A stretch of 64,000 nt of DNA from contig NZ_CP119391.1 in the NCBI RefSeq assembly GCF_031886125.1, positions 2,852,001 to 2,916,000 on the forward strand, in the 5' to 3' direction. Below the pieces are notes generated by a model. It was not told the origin of the DNA, did not search any database, and saw nothing but the letters and a program-made list of their open reading frames with translations. The translations under genes were made by a program, and so were the position numbers. Numbering within the stretch: the first letter of the stretch is position 1; each line of letters starts with the position of its first letter. This document shows, piece after piece, positions 56,428 to 64,000 of the stretch. Origin of the DNA: Halomonas piscis. Its GTDB lineage: Bacteria > Pseudomonadota > Gammaproteobacteria > Pseudomonadales > Halomonadaceae.

Positions 56428-57777
56428 GGGCTCTTCGTCGTTGGGTGTGGAATTCGCCCCCTGAGCTGGGCCAGGATATGACCTCCACGACGACAGGAGG
56501 TATGACATGGACGGCACCCAGATTCTGACCCTCGGCCTGGGCCTGGAAGCGCCCTGGATTCTCAAGGACCAGCACCTGGATACCTCCGTATCGCCCCACC
56601 GTCTGGACCTCTACGTCGAGGCCGAGCGTGGCAGCCTCTACCCCTGTCCTGATTGCGGCGAGGCCTGTCCGGCTCATGACTTCGCTGACAAGACGTGGCG
56701 GCACCTGAACTTCTTCCAGCATCACTGCTACTTGCATGCTCGCGTGCCGCGTACCAAGTGCCCGGAGCATGGCGTCAAGCGTATCGAGGTGCCCTGGGCG
56801 CGTCCGGGGAGTGACTTTACCCTGCTGTTCGAGCAGGCGGCCATGTCGCTGGTCAAGGAGATGCCGGTGTTGGCCGTCTCCCGACAGCTGGAGATCTCCG
56901 ACAAGCGGCTGTGGCGCATCGTGCATCACTACGTCGGTCGGATGCTGGGGCAGCTGGATCTGAGCAACGTGGCCACCGTCGGCGTGGACGAAACCGCGTC
57001 CCGGCGCGGCCAGCGCTATGTGACGGTGTTCCTCGATATGCAGCGCAAGCAGGAGCCGGTGATCTTCGCCGTCCCCGGCCATGGCAAGGACGCCATCGAG
57101 GCCTTCAGCGCCTTCCTGGCGGCCCATGGCGGCGATCCGGACAACGTGGTCGAGGTCGTCTGCGACATGTCACAAGCCTTCCTCAGCGGCGTGGCTGAGT
57201 ACCTTCCCAAGGCCGAGGTCACGGTCGACTGGTTCCATATCGTGCAGACCTTCACCAAGCGACTGGACGAGGTGCGCAAGAAAGAGCGCCGCGAGCAGGA
57301 GCACCCCAAGTCGCTACGCTGGGCCCTGCTGAAGAGCCTGGATAACGAGAATCTGACGCCCAAGCAACTGGCGGCGCTCCAGGAGCTGGTGGCCGACCAG
57401 AGCGCCACGTCCGATGCCTGGGTGATCAAGGAGAAGCTGCGCTGGATCCAGAAGGCGCCGACGCCACGCGCGGCTCGATGGCGCATCACGCACTACCTCA
57501 AGGTCATGAAGGCGGCGGTCTCGGAGAAGCCATTGCTGAAGCCGATGGGAAAGGCCTTGGCGACGCTGGAGCGCCACGCCGATGCGGTGGTCAGGCGTTG
57601 GATTTCGGGACTGACGAACGCACGGCTGGAAGGCATGAATGGTCTGTTTCAGGCGGCTCGGTCACGCGCACGGGGTTACCGGAACGAGGCCAACTTCATC
57701 GCCATGATCTACCTGATTGGCAGCCCGGTAGGCCGCCTGTTCGATCAGGCCAAATCCACATGAAACGACGAAGAACC
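56428..57777 (+). mobile_element. ISL3-family insertion sequence, 1350 bp, 8-bp target duplication
   Basis: Ends GGCTCTTCGTCGTTGGGTGTGG (left, from 56428) and, in reverse complement, GGTTCTTCGTCGTTTCATGTGG (right, to 57777) match at about 17 of 22 positions. CTTTCAGG flanks both sides (56420-56427 and 57778-57785), the 8-bp duplication usual for ISL3. It inserted just upstream of the M24 gene, about 35 bases from its start codon. Confidence 0.93.
56507..57763 (+). CDS. ISL3-family transposase
   Basis: 418 residues. The zinc ribbon (CPDCGEACPAHD, then TKCPEHGVKRIEV) and the HTH (LAVSRQLEISDKRLWRIVHHY) precede the DDE domain: VDET (first Asp), VVCDMSQAFLSG (second), TNARLEGMNG (Glu). It is full length and probably active. 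GGAGG lies about nine bases before ATG 56507. Confidence 0.95.
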   Translation: MDGTQILTLGLGLEAPWILKDQHLDTSVSPHRLDLYVEAERGSLYPCPDCGEACPAHDFADKTWRHLNFFQHHCYLHARVPRTKCPEHGVKRIEVPWARPGSDFTLLFEQAAMSLVKEMPVLAVSRQLEISDKRLWRIVHHYVGRMLGQLDLSNVATVGVDETASRRGQRYVTVFLDMQRKQEPVIFAVPGHGKDAIEAFSAFLAAHGGDPDNVVEVVCDMSQAFLSGVAEYLPKAEVTVDWFHIVQTFTKRLDEVRKKERREQEHPKSLRWALLKSLDNENLTPKQLAALQELVADQSATSDAWVIKEKLRWIQKAPTPRAARWRITHYLKVMKAAVSEKPLLKPMGKALATLERHADAVVRRWISGLTNARLEGMNGLFQAARSRARGYRNEANFIAMIYLIGSPVGRLFDQAKST

Positions 57778-57785
57778 CTTTCAGG

Positions 57786-58106
57786 GAGTCATACCCGTCC
57801 TTTGTCACTCGGACAACCCTGAAGCAGAGAACCGCCAAGTATCGGGACCGCTTAACGCTGGGTGTCGGATGCGAGATGCTTCCCTGTCCTATAGGGGTTA
57901 TCCTTTTCCTGCCATGGGCAGACGCTCCAAGCCGTATTGCAGTCCAAAAGCGCACTTTACTCTATCCAGAAGGCGAAGAGACGATATAGCGCAGCTGCTG
58001 GCTGTAGCATCACCCAGCACACAGGGGGCGCTGCCTCATAAAAGCACTACCACGGCAATCACCAAAGTGACAGACGGTGACTCACCATGCGTTACCTGAT
58101 AATGAC
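57786..58106. other. Non-coding region between the ISL3 element and zapE
   Basis: 321 bases with no supported gene. This is the former upstream neighbourhood of the M24 gene and of zapE. No clear promoter, RNA gene or repeat stands out. Confidence 0.4.
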
Positions 58107-59246
58107 ATGAGCTCCTCTAGCCCAGACGCGGCGGCGCCTTCCCCGCTTTCAGCCTATCGGCAAGCGCTGGCCTTCGGCTTTAGAGAGGACCCTGCCCAGC
58201 ATGAAGCGGCCCTGTGTCTGCAGCGCTGTTATGAGCAGCTGCAGGCGGGCCAGTCGGCTATTCGGGGTGTGTATCTCTGGGGGCCGGTGGGTCGCGGTAA
58301 AACCTGGTTAATGGATCGTTTCTACCAGGCGTTAACCATACCGGCCCGCAGGCAGCACTTTCACCACTTCATGCGCTGGGTTCACCAACGCCTGTTTCAA
58401 CTCACCGGCCAGGAAGAGCCGCTGACACTGCTTGCGCGGGAGCTGGCGTCTGAGGCGCGTGTGCTGTGTCTGGACGAGCTGTTTATCAGCGATATTGGCG
58501 ACGCCATGCTGGTCGGCGGCTTGTTTCAGCAGCTGCTGGCTCAAGGCCTGGTGCTGGTGAGTACGTCCAACCAGCCGCCAGACGATTTGTACAAGGACGG
58601 CTTTAATCGTGAGCGACTATTGCCAGCTATCGCGGCCATTAAACAGCATACGCAGGTAGTGGACGTTGATGGCGGCCGGGATCACCGGCTGCACCCCGGG
58701 GAGCGCCAGCAGCGCTATTGGGTTAATGAGCCGCAGGCGTTGGAAAAAGCCTTTGCCGAACGCCTAAGCCAGGGTGAGCAGCCACATAGCGAACCCCTGC
58801 TGCTGGGTCACCGCAAGATTCCGGTGGTGAAGCGAAGCCAACATATGCTCTGGTGTCGTTACGACGACCTATGCGAGCAAAAACTGGCATCGCAGGATTT
58901 TATCGAGCTGTGTGACCGCTTTTCCCATGTTTTCCTGAGCGAGGTGCCGCAACTGACCGGTAGCAGCCGGCAAAAGACGATAGCTCGTGGCACGGAAGAC
59001 GGGGTGGTGCAGGTCGAAGCCGGGGAGCGCCGGCTGCCGGCGCTATCGCATCAGGACGATGGCGTGCGCCGATTTATTGCGCTGGTGGACGAGTGTTACG
59101 ACCGCGGCATACCGCTTTACCTGGACGCAGCCGTGCCGCTACATGAGCTTTACCGCGACGGCGCGCTGGCCTTTCCCTTCCGTCGCACGTTGAGCCGTCT
59201 GCAGGAAATGCAGCTGCGGCGTTTTGGATCGCCCATGCCGAAATAG
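58107..59246 (+). CDS. zapE: Cell division ATPase ZapE (AFG1-like)
   Basis: 379 residues. Walker A is GPVGRGKT (59-66) and Walker B RVLCLDELF. GVYLWGPVGRGKTWLMDRFY, STSNQPPDDLYKDGFNRERLLPAI and RFSHVFLSEVPQL are strongly ZapE. It destabilises FtsZ polymers in a nucleotide-dependent way. ATG 58107 is the preferred start; GTG 58077 is in frame, and neither has a good ribosome site. Confidence 0.93.
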   Translation: MSSSSPDAAAPSPLSAYRQALAFGFREDPAQHEAALCLQRCYEQLQAGQSAIRGVYLWGPVGRGKTWLMDRFYQALTIPARRQHFHHFMRWVHQRLFQLTGQEEPLTLLARELASEARVLCLDELFISDIGDAMLVGGLFQQLLAQGLVLVSTSNQPPDDLYKDGFNRERLLPAIAAIKQHTQVVDVDGGRDHRLHPGERQQRYWVNEPQALEKAFAERLSQGEQPHSEPLLLGHRKIPVVKRSQHMLWCRYDDLCEQKLASQDFIELCDRFSHVFLSEVPQLTGSSRQKTIARGTEDGVVQVEAGERRLPALSHQDDGVRRFIALVDECYDRGIPLYLDAAVPLHELYRDGALAFPFRRTLSRLQEMQLRRFGSPMPK

Positions 59247-59269
59247 CTCTTGCCAGCGGGGTCATAACG

Positions 59270-59734
59270 TCATCGAGTGTTCTGGATCCCCTCTTGTGCC
59301 CCCAGCGTATGGCGCAACAGGTCAGAGAGGCGAATCACGCCCAGCAGACGGCGCTGCTCGTCGACTACCGGGATATCCTCGACGCGGCGCTCTACGTGCT
59401 TCTGAAAGAGATCATGCCGATATAAGATATCGTTGATCTCCTCATCCGCCTCGGCGCACATCACGCGATCGTTCATGTGCTCAGCCACGCTACCCAGGGT
59501 GATCCGCTCTACCAGCTCGCGCAGACTATGCGTGGGGCGCAGCGCGACCAGCAGCAGGCTGGATACATGCCAAAAACCCAAGTGCCCGCACACCCGCCCT
59601 TCGGCGTCGAGAACGAAGATATCCCGCCTTTCCGGATTATCCAGCAGCATGCGGGCTGCCTCCTGCAGCTCGTATTCACCGGTGAGGGTCAACGCCCTGA
59701 CCGGATAGGCAGCTATCCAATCGCTGGTCTTCAT
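59270..59734 (-). CDS. CBS-domain protein
   Basis: 154 residues with two CBS domains: ARMLLDNPERRDIFVLDAEGRVCGHLG and VERRVEDIPVVDEQRRLLGVIRLSDLL. CBS pairs bind adenine nucleotides or cyclic di-AMP. The ATG overlaps the stop of the antiporter gene by four bases, so it is likely its regulatory subunit in trans. Confidence 0.9.
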   Translation of the reverse strand: MKTSDWIAAYPVRALTLTGEYELQEAARMLLDNPERRDIFVLDAEGRVCGHLGFWHVSSLLLVALRPTHSLRELVERITLGSVAEHMNDRVMCAEADEEINDILYRHDLFQKHVERRVEDIPVVDEQRRLLGVIRLSDLLRHTLGAQEGIQNTR

Positions 59735-60942
59735 TCTGTTTTCTCCGTCTCGCCGATGGTCGCTGTCTGACCCAGTTCACCGGCTCGACCCAGCCCAAAG
59801 CGAACGGCTACCGCGCCCAGTGTCTCGGTCAGCAGCGTGGTGGCGGTGACGATGTTGACGATCACCAGCGCAGACGCCTCCAGCCGCGGCACGCCGGTGA
59901 GCAGCAGCGCCATCCCGATAGCCACCCCGCCCTGGGGCAGCATGACCAGCCCCACGTTATGGCTGATGACCCGGGGCGCGCCGGCCAGCCGCGCCCCGGC
60001 CATGGCGCCAGCAATCTGTCCGCCTGCGCGCAGTACAAAGTACAGAGCGATCAGCCCCGCATGTCCCCATACGACGCCGGGGGCAAAATGGAGCCCGGCC
60101 AGGGTGAAGAACAGCACAAAGACGACTTCCTGGAGCTGCTCCAGGGGACGAAACAGCGGTTCGGAATGGGCGCCACTGAAAAACCGAGTGAAAAAGCCCA
60201 GCGCCATGGCAGCCAGCAGCGGAGAGAAATGCCAGGCGTCAGCCAGCCCGGTGAGCAGAACGATGGCGCCAAGCAGCCCCACCAGCTGCAGCTCCGGCTC
60301 GGGCAGATAACGCGCGGTGCGTTCAACCACGTAGCCGCCGGCTGTCCCAAATCCGATGGCCGCCACAATCTCCCAAATGACGGCCGGAATCGCCGCGGCG
60401 AAGCCGGTACTGTCCATGGCGGCCAGCACCAGCGAGAAAATGACCAGCGCCAGCGCATCATCCAGCGCCACCATACCCAGCAGCGTGGTGGTCAACGGGC
60501 CGCGAGCCCGGTACTGGTGGATGATCGCCACGATGGCGGCCGGCGCCGTGGTGGTGGCGATCGCTGCAAGCAACAGCGCCAGCGTCCAGCCGGGCACATC
60601 GGCCACGGCCAGGCCCACCAGCGCAAACCCTGTCAGTACCGCAAGAAAGCTACCGGCCACCTTACCGGCCGTCGCGGTCACAATCGCCCAGCCCAGCTGG
60701 CGAAGCTGCGTGACAGTTGCCGCTCCGCCGATTAAATAGGCGATGATGCCGAGAGTGACGGCAACGATAGAGCGAGTCCATTCGGTCGTTTCTGCGCCCA
60801 GCGGCCCACCAAGCAAATCGGGCGCGAAAAGGATGCCGGCCAATATATATCCCACCACGCGCGGCAGGCGCAGAAAGCGGCTGCCCAGCACCCCGAATGC
60901 CAGCCCGGCCAGCAGTAGCATTCCAATCAGCAGAACTTCCAC
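59731..60942 (-). CDS. Cation/proton antiporter (CPA2/KefB-like, NhaS-type)
   Basis: 403 residues with about eleven to twelve helices. Characteristic are RLPRVVGYILAGILFAPDLLG (helix 1-2), MVALDDALALVIFSLVL (the DD pair in the cation-binding helix) and an AIATTTAPAAIVAIIHQY segment. No C-terminal TrkA-N or CBS domain is attached; the CBS protein is encoded separately downstream. It probably exchanges Na+ or K+ for H+ in salt or pH homeostasis. Confidence 0.9.
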   Translation of the reverse strand: MEVLLIGMLLLAGLAFGVLGSRFLRLPRVVGYILAGILFAPDLLGGPLGAETTEWTRSIVAVTLGIIAYLIGGAATVTQLRQLGWAIVTATAGKVAGSFLAVLTGFALVGLAVADVPGWTLALLLAAIATTTAPAAIVAIIHQYRARGPLTTTLLGMVALDDALALVIFSLVLAAMDSTGFAAAIPAVIWEIVAAIGFGTAGGYVVERTARYLPEPELQLVGLLGAIVLLTGLADAWHFSPLLAAMALGFFTRFFSGAHSEPLFRPLEQLQEVVFVLFFTLAGLHFAPGVVWGHAGLIALYFVLRAGGQIAGAMAGARLAGAPRVISHNVGLVMLPQGGVAIGMALLLTGVPRLEASALVIVNIVTATTLLTETLGAVAVRFGLGRAGELGQTATIGETEKTE

Positions 60943-61152
60943 ATGACCTCCATCGGTGCCTTTTCAGCTCGGGGCGTGGGTCTGGCGTATCGCACGAATA
61001 CCCGACGCAGCGCCTTGGCAGTATGTCCGCAGGCAATCGTCATCGCCCTATCCAGGCCTACATACAACGCCTTTTGACTCTGATCGGAGAGACCCGGCAC
61101 CAAGGCGGCAGGTCCCTGGTTTTGTACGCAGCGGCACGAATCCATACCTCAA

Positions 61153-61701
61153 TCAGCCGGCCAGGTAGGCCTCAGTGCCGGTAATGGACGCATAGGCAAA
61201 CGCCAGCGCCGCCATGGCCGTCGCGTGTACCTGGGCCGCCGGCACCTTCGTGTTGTGGAACTCCAGCTCCATTGTGGCGCACGCATCCTCCACGACGGTA
61301 ACGGCATAGCCAAGGTCACTGGCCGCGCGGGAGGTCCCTTCCACACACATATGGCTCATGGCGCCAATGATCACCACTTCCTCGATATCCTGCTCATCCA
61401 GCTGCTGCTTCAGGTTAGTGCCGCGAAACGCATTAGGATAGTTCTTGAGGACGACAGGCTCGCCTTCGGCTGGTGCGACGGCGGAAATCGTCTCAACGCC
61501 ATCGCTTCCCGGTACAAAAACCTGCGCGTCGGGCTCGGCAAACTCATGGCGAACATGAAAGAGCGCTTCTCCCCCGTCACGCGCCGCATCAATAAGGCGA
61601 GCGGCATTTGCCAGGGCGTGATCCATACCGGTCAACGGTAGCTTGCCGGTGGGAAGATATTCGTTCTGAAAGTCTACGACGATAATAGCGCGCTTGGTCA
61701 T
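61153..61701 (-). CDS. Isochorismatase-fold cysteine hydrolase (second copy)
   Basis: 182 residues. Triad candidates are D10 (VVDFQNEYLP), K86 (LKNYPNAFRG) and C119 (SHMCVEG). It is close to nicotinamidase-like or YcaC/YecD hydrolases; the substrate is unknown. GAGGTAGCC precedes ATG 61701; an in-frame extension to 61830 is not protein-like. It is only distantly similar to the 31648-32223 protein. Confidence 0.9.
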   Translation of the reverse strand: MTKRAIIVVDFQNEYLPTGKLPLTGMDHALANAARLIDAARDGGEALFHVRHEFAEPDAQVFVPGSDGVETISAVAPAEGEPVVLKNYPNAFRGTNLKQQLDEQDIEEVVIIGAMSHMCVEGTSRAASDLGYAVTVVEDACATMELEFHNTKVPAAQVHATAMAALAFAYASITGTEAYLAG

Positions 61702-61959
61702 GGCTACCTCTTTGCTGTTGCGTGTCTTGCGTGTCGGGCCAGGTGCGCTTGACGAAAAACCGAGCCGCTGCCGGACACGTGCGGGGCTTAAGCCTCTACC
61801 TGTGATCATATCAAACGGCTGATTTTTCAACAGATTGTCTTTACACTAACAATCACTGGGTCAGTTTGACGATGTCATTCTGTCTTGGCGGGCAACGGAT
61901 CTGACTAAAACAGCCGTCCCTTTCACGCCACACAACGACGCTATGGAAGGCACGACACC

Positions 61960-63441
61960 ATGCCCTCGCTCAGGAAAATGAGCCTGTTCATTGCCTCCGC
62001 CACCATCATGGCTCTGCTGCTGATATTTGTTGGCTGGCAAGGCGACGTCGCCGCCACGCTGTTCTCGCGCCTACAGGACATCATGGCAGGCTCTACCGGC
62101 TGGCTGCTCATTTTCATCATGAACGCCGTGCTGCTGTTTGCCTTATATCTCTTGTTTACTCCGCTGGCGCGAATTCGCCTGGGCGGGCCCGAGGCACGCC
62201 CCGAGTTCAGCCGTCTTGACTGGTTTGGCATGTTATTCGCCGCGGGCATGGGCATCGGGCTTTTGTTCTACAGCGTTTCCGAGCCGCTGCAGCATTACGC
62301 GTCGTTCGGCCCTTATCTGAATAGCGATGCCGCTACTGCCCAGTTTTCCATGGAAATGACGTTTCTTCACTGGGGCCTTCATCCCTGGGGTATCTACGCT
62401 CTCGTAGGACTAACGCTGGCCTTCTTCCATTATAACGCCGGCCACAGGCTCAGCTTCGAGGCGCCGCTACGCGAGCTTCTACCCGCCGCCTGGGCACGCC
62501 GTCTGGGCTGGGTGGCGAACATGGCAGCCGTCATTGGCACTATTTTTGGCATCACCACTTCACTTGGGCTGGGCGCCAGCCAGGCCAGCGCCGGCATCGC
62601 CGAGCTAACCGAGCTGGACGCCAGCCTGGGCCTCAACCTGGGCATTATCGGCGGGGTATGCGCGCTGGCCATGGTTAGCGTACTCAGCGGACTGGGCAAC
62701 GGCGTGCGTCTACTCAGCAAGTTGAATCTGGTCATCGCGGCCAGCCTGATGCTCTTTGTGTTATTTGCCGGCCAGCCGCTGTTTGTTTTCAAGGCGCTGG
62801 GCGAGCATTTGGGCAGCTATATCAACGATCTACCCAAGCTATCCACCTGGAACGAGACCTATACCGGCACCCACTGGCAGGATCAATGGACCATTTTCTA
62901 CTGGAGCTGGTGGATCTCCTGGTCCCCGTTCGTGGGCATGTTCATCGCTCAGGTCTCCCGGGGTCGGACCATCCGCGAATATCTGCTTGGCGTGCTGTTT
63001 GTCCCAACCCTTTTCAACTTCCTGTGGATGACGGTATTTGGCAGCAACGCGCTGTTTCTGGAACTATTCGAGGATGCCGGCTTTGCCGACATCGTGACCG
63101 TTGCTCCTGACGAAAGCCTCTATCGCTTGCTCGACTATCTCCCGCTGAGCCCCTTCACTACCGGCGTGGCCGTGCTGGTAGTGCTGATATTTTTCGTTAC
63201 CTCAGCCGACTCCGGCGCCCTGGTGGTGTCAACGCTGACGTCGAACGGTAACGCCCCCAGCTGGCGACAGCGCTTTTTCTGGGTAGCCGCGGTAGGCCTG
63301 GTCACCGCCTTCTTGCTGCGAGCAGGTGGACTCGACGCCCTCCAGTCTGCGGCCATTGCCAGCGGCCTGCCCTTTGGCCTGCTGCTGCTGACCTTCATCC
63401 CCGCGCTTAGCATCGCCCTGCGTCGGAGTCTGTCAACATAG
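61960..63441 (+). CDS. BCCT-family betaine/choline/carnitine transporter
   Basis: 493 residues, twelve helices. Motifs are GMGIGLLFYSVSEPLQHY (glycine stretch), FLHWGLHPWGIYA, FYWSWWISWSPFVGMFIAQVSRGRTIREY and FVTSADSGALVVSTL. It is sodium- or proton-coupled. The tryptophan box for trimethylammonium (WSWWISWSPF) is intact, so it imports betaine-type solutes for osmoprotection or catabolism. There is no long cytosolic tail, which argues against an osmosensing BetT type. Confidence 0.94.
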   Translation: MPSLRKMSLFIASATIMALLLIFVGWQGDVAATLFSRLQDIMAGSTGWLLIFIMNAVLLFALYLLFTPLARIRLGGPEARPEFSRLDWFGMLFAAGMGIGLLFYSVSEPLQHYASFGPYLNSDAATAQFSMEMTFLHWGLHPWGIYALVGLTLAFFHYNAGHRLSFEAPLRELLPAAWARRLGWVANMAAVIGTIFGITTSLGLGASQASAGIAELTELDASLGLNLGIIGGVCALAMVSVLSGLGNGVRLLSKLNLVIAASLMLFVLFAGQPLFVFKALGEHLGSYINDLPKLSTWNETYTGTHWQDQWTIFYWSWWISWSPFVGMFIAQVSRGRTIREYLLGVLFVPTLFNFLWMTVFGSNALFLELFEDAGFADIVTVAPDESLYRLLDYLPLSPFTTGVAVLVVLIFFVTSADSGALVVSTLTSNGNAPSWRQRFFWVAAVGLVTAFLLRAGGLDALQSAAIASGLPFGLLLLTFIPALSIALRRSLST

Positions 63442-63467
63442 TTGCCATATAAAATGACTTCAGCTCT

Positions 63468-64000
63468 TTAAAATCCTGCGGCCTGTGGCACTGAGTCCCG
63501 TTCGGGATTTAGGTGCACCACATCCGGCAGGCTGAGTTTCCGGATGTCACCTGACCACCGCTCCGGGTGGCGCTGCTTCGCGGCTTCAAAAACCTCTCGG
63601 CGCTGCGCCAGAATGCCTTTGGCCTCGCCGTTGTGACGCTGGCTCGGCGTGACGTAGCGCAGGGCACTGTGCCGGTGCTCATGGTTGTACCACTCGGTGA
63701 ATTGCTGGACCCAGTCTTGTGCCTCGGCCAGCGTGGCGAAGCCGTCGGCGGGGAATCCCGGCCGGTACTTCAGTGTCTTGAAGGCCGACTCGGCGAAGGC
63801 GTTGTCGTTGCTGACCCTTGGCCGGCTGTACGACGGGGTGATGCCCAGGTCGTAGAGCTTCTCCAGGAAGGTCGCCGCCTTCATCGGGCTGCCGTTATCA
63901 GAATGCAAAATCAAAGGCTTGTGACGATCGGTGAGGTGCTCTCGCCAGCAGGCCTTCTGGATCAGCTCGGCGGCCAGCTCGCCGGTCTCGGTTTCATAGA
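63468..64000 (-). CDS. IS3-family transposase OrfB, C-terminal part (runs off the window)
   Basis: About 178 residues visible. The rve integrase core shows HSDNGSPM (second Asp), SRPRVSNDNAFAESAFKTLKY (Glu context), EWYNHEHRHSAL and FPADGFATLAEAQDWVQQFT. The preceding part, up to 64000, stays in frame (ETETGELAAELIQKACWREH). The element continues beyond the window; its nearer end should lie at 63442-63467, just past the BCCT stop, but no inverted repeat could be checked. Confidence 0.92.
   Translation of the reverse strand, partial: YETETGELAAELIQKACWREHLTDRHKPLILHSDNGSPMKAATFLEKLYDLGITPSYSRPRVSNDNAFAESAFKTLKYRPGFPADGFATLAEAQDWVQQFTEWYNHEHRHSALRYVTPSQRHNGEAKGILAQRREVFEAAKQRHPERWSGDIRKLSLPDVVHLNPERDSVPQAAGF

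Overview
The window is high-GC DNA from a gammaproteobacterium, most likely a Halomonas-type member of the Halomonadaceae. That is inferred from gene content and order (fdnG-fdxH-fdnI-fdhE, modABC-modE, ilvY/ilvC/pssA, fur/bamE, ratA/rnfH next to smpB-ssrA, a BCCT osmolyte carrier) and from the rRNA and tmRNA sequences. No database search was possible.

Layout. 1-5075 (minus): a membrane-bound, Tat-exported formate dehydrogenase whose catalytic subunit is a selenoprotein. The in-frame UGA at 4485-4487 is followed by a clear bacterial SECIS hairpin, so the gene is intact. 5.3-6.6 kb: an IS110/IS1111-type insertion sequence. 6.8-10.3 kb (plus): molybdate ABC transporter modABC plus the regulator modE, with a near-consensus ModE operator just before modA. 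This set supplies and controls the metal the formate dehydrogenase needs. 10.4-15.4 kb (plus): an iron-linked periplasmic cluster (imelysin, di-haem DUF1111 protein, second imelysin-like protein, Tat-exported DUF1513 protein) behind a Fur-box-like palindrome. 15.4-24.6 kb: a LysR/DMT exporter pair, a TVP38/VTT membrane protein divergent from a large membrane fusion of a degenerate metallophosphatase domain and a GT4 glycosyltransferase, then a two-gene RND efflux system. 24.8-32.6 kb: housekeeping and small genes (CnoX-like thioredoxin, MalY-like lyase, DUF501, LOG, quinone reductase, exonuclease, Sel1 protein, YaaA, isochorismatase fold, small lipoprotein).

32.7-37.9 kb (minus): a complete rRNA operon with promoter, antiterminator boxes and terminator, but no tRNA in the 16S-23S spacer. 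38.0-44.9 kb: pssA, an IS5/IS427-type element inserted between ilvC and its terminator, ilvC/ilvY, fur/bamE, rnfH/ratA, smpB and ssrA (tmRNA).

44.9-53.7 kb is an integrated genomic island at the 3' end of ssrA, bounded by 14-bp direct repeats. It carries a tyrosine integrase, an AlpA-like regulator, a TOPRIM primase, a DUF927 ATPase, small unknown genes and an O-acyltransferase of AT3-SGNH type. The island brings its own terminator for ssrA. The presumed old one now lies beyond the right repeat, next to tRNA-Arg(CCG).

54.3-64 kb: an AEC carrier, a frameshifted M24 peptidase gene, an ISL3-family element with perfect 8-bp target duplications, zapE, a CBS-domain protein overlapping a cation/proton antiporter, a second cysteine hydrolase, a BCCT transporter and the edge of an IS3-family element.

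The least ordinary items are the pseudo-phosphatase/glycosyltransferase fusion, the selenocysteine formate dehydrogenase with its Mo-supply locus, and the ssrA island with its paired terminal repeats and uncharacterised cargo. I found no CRISPR array and no clear new defence system.
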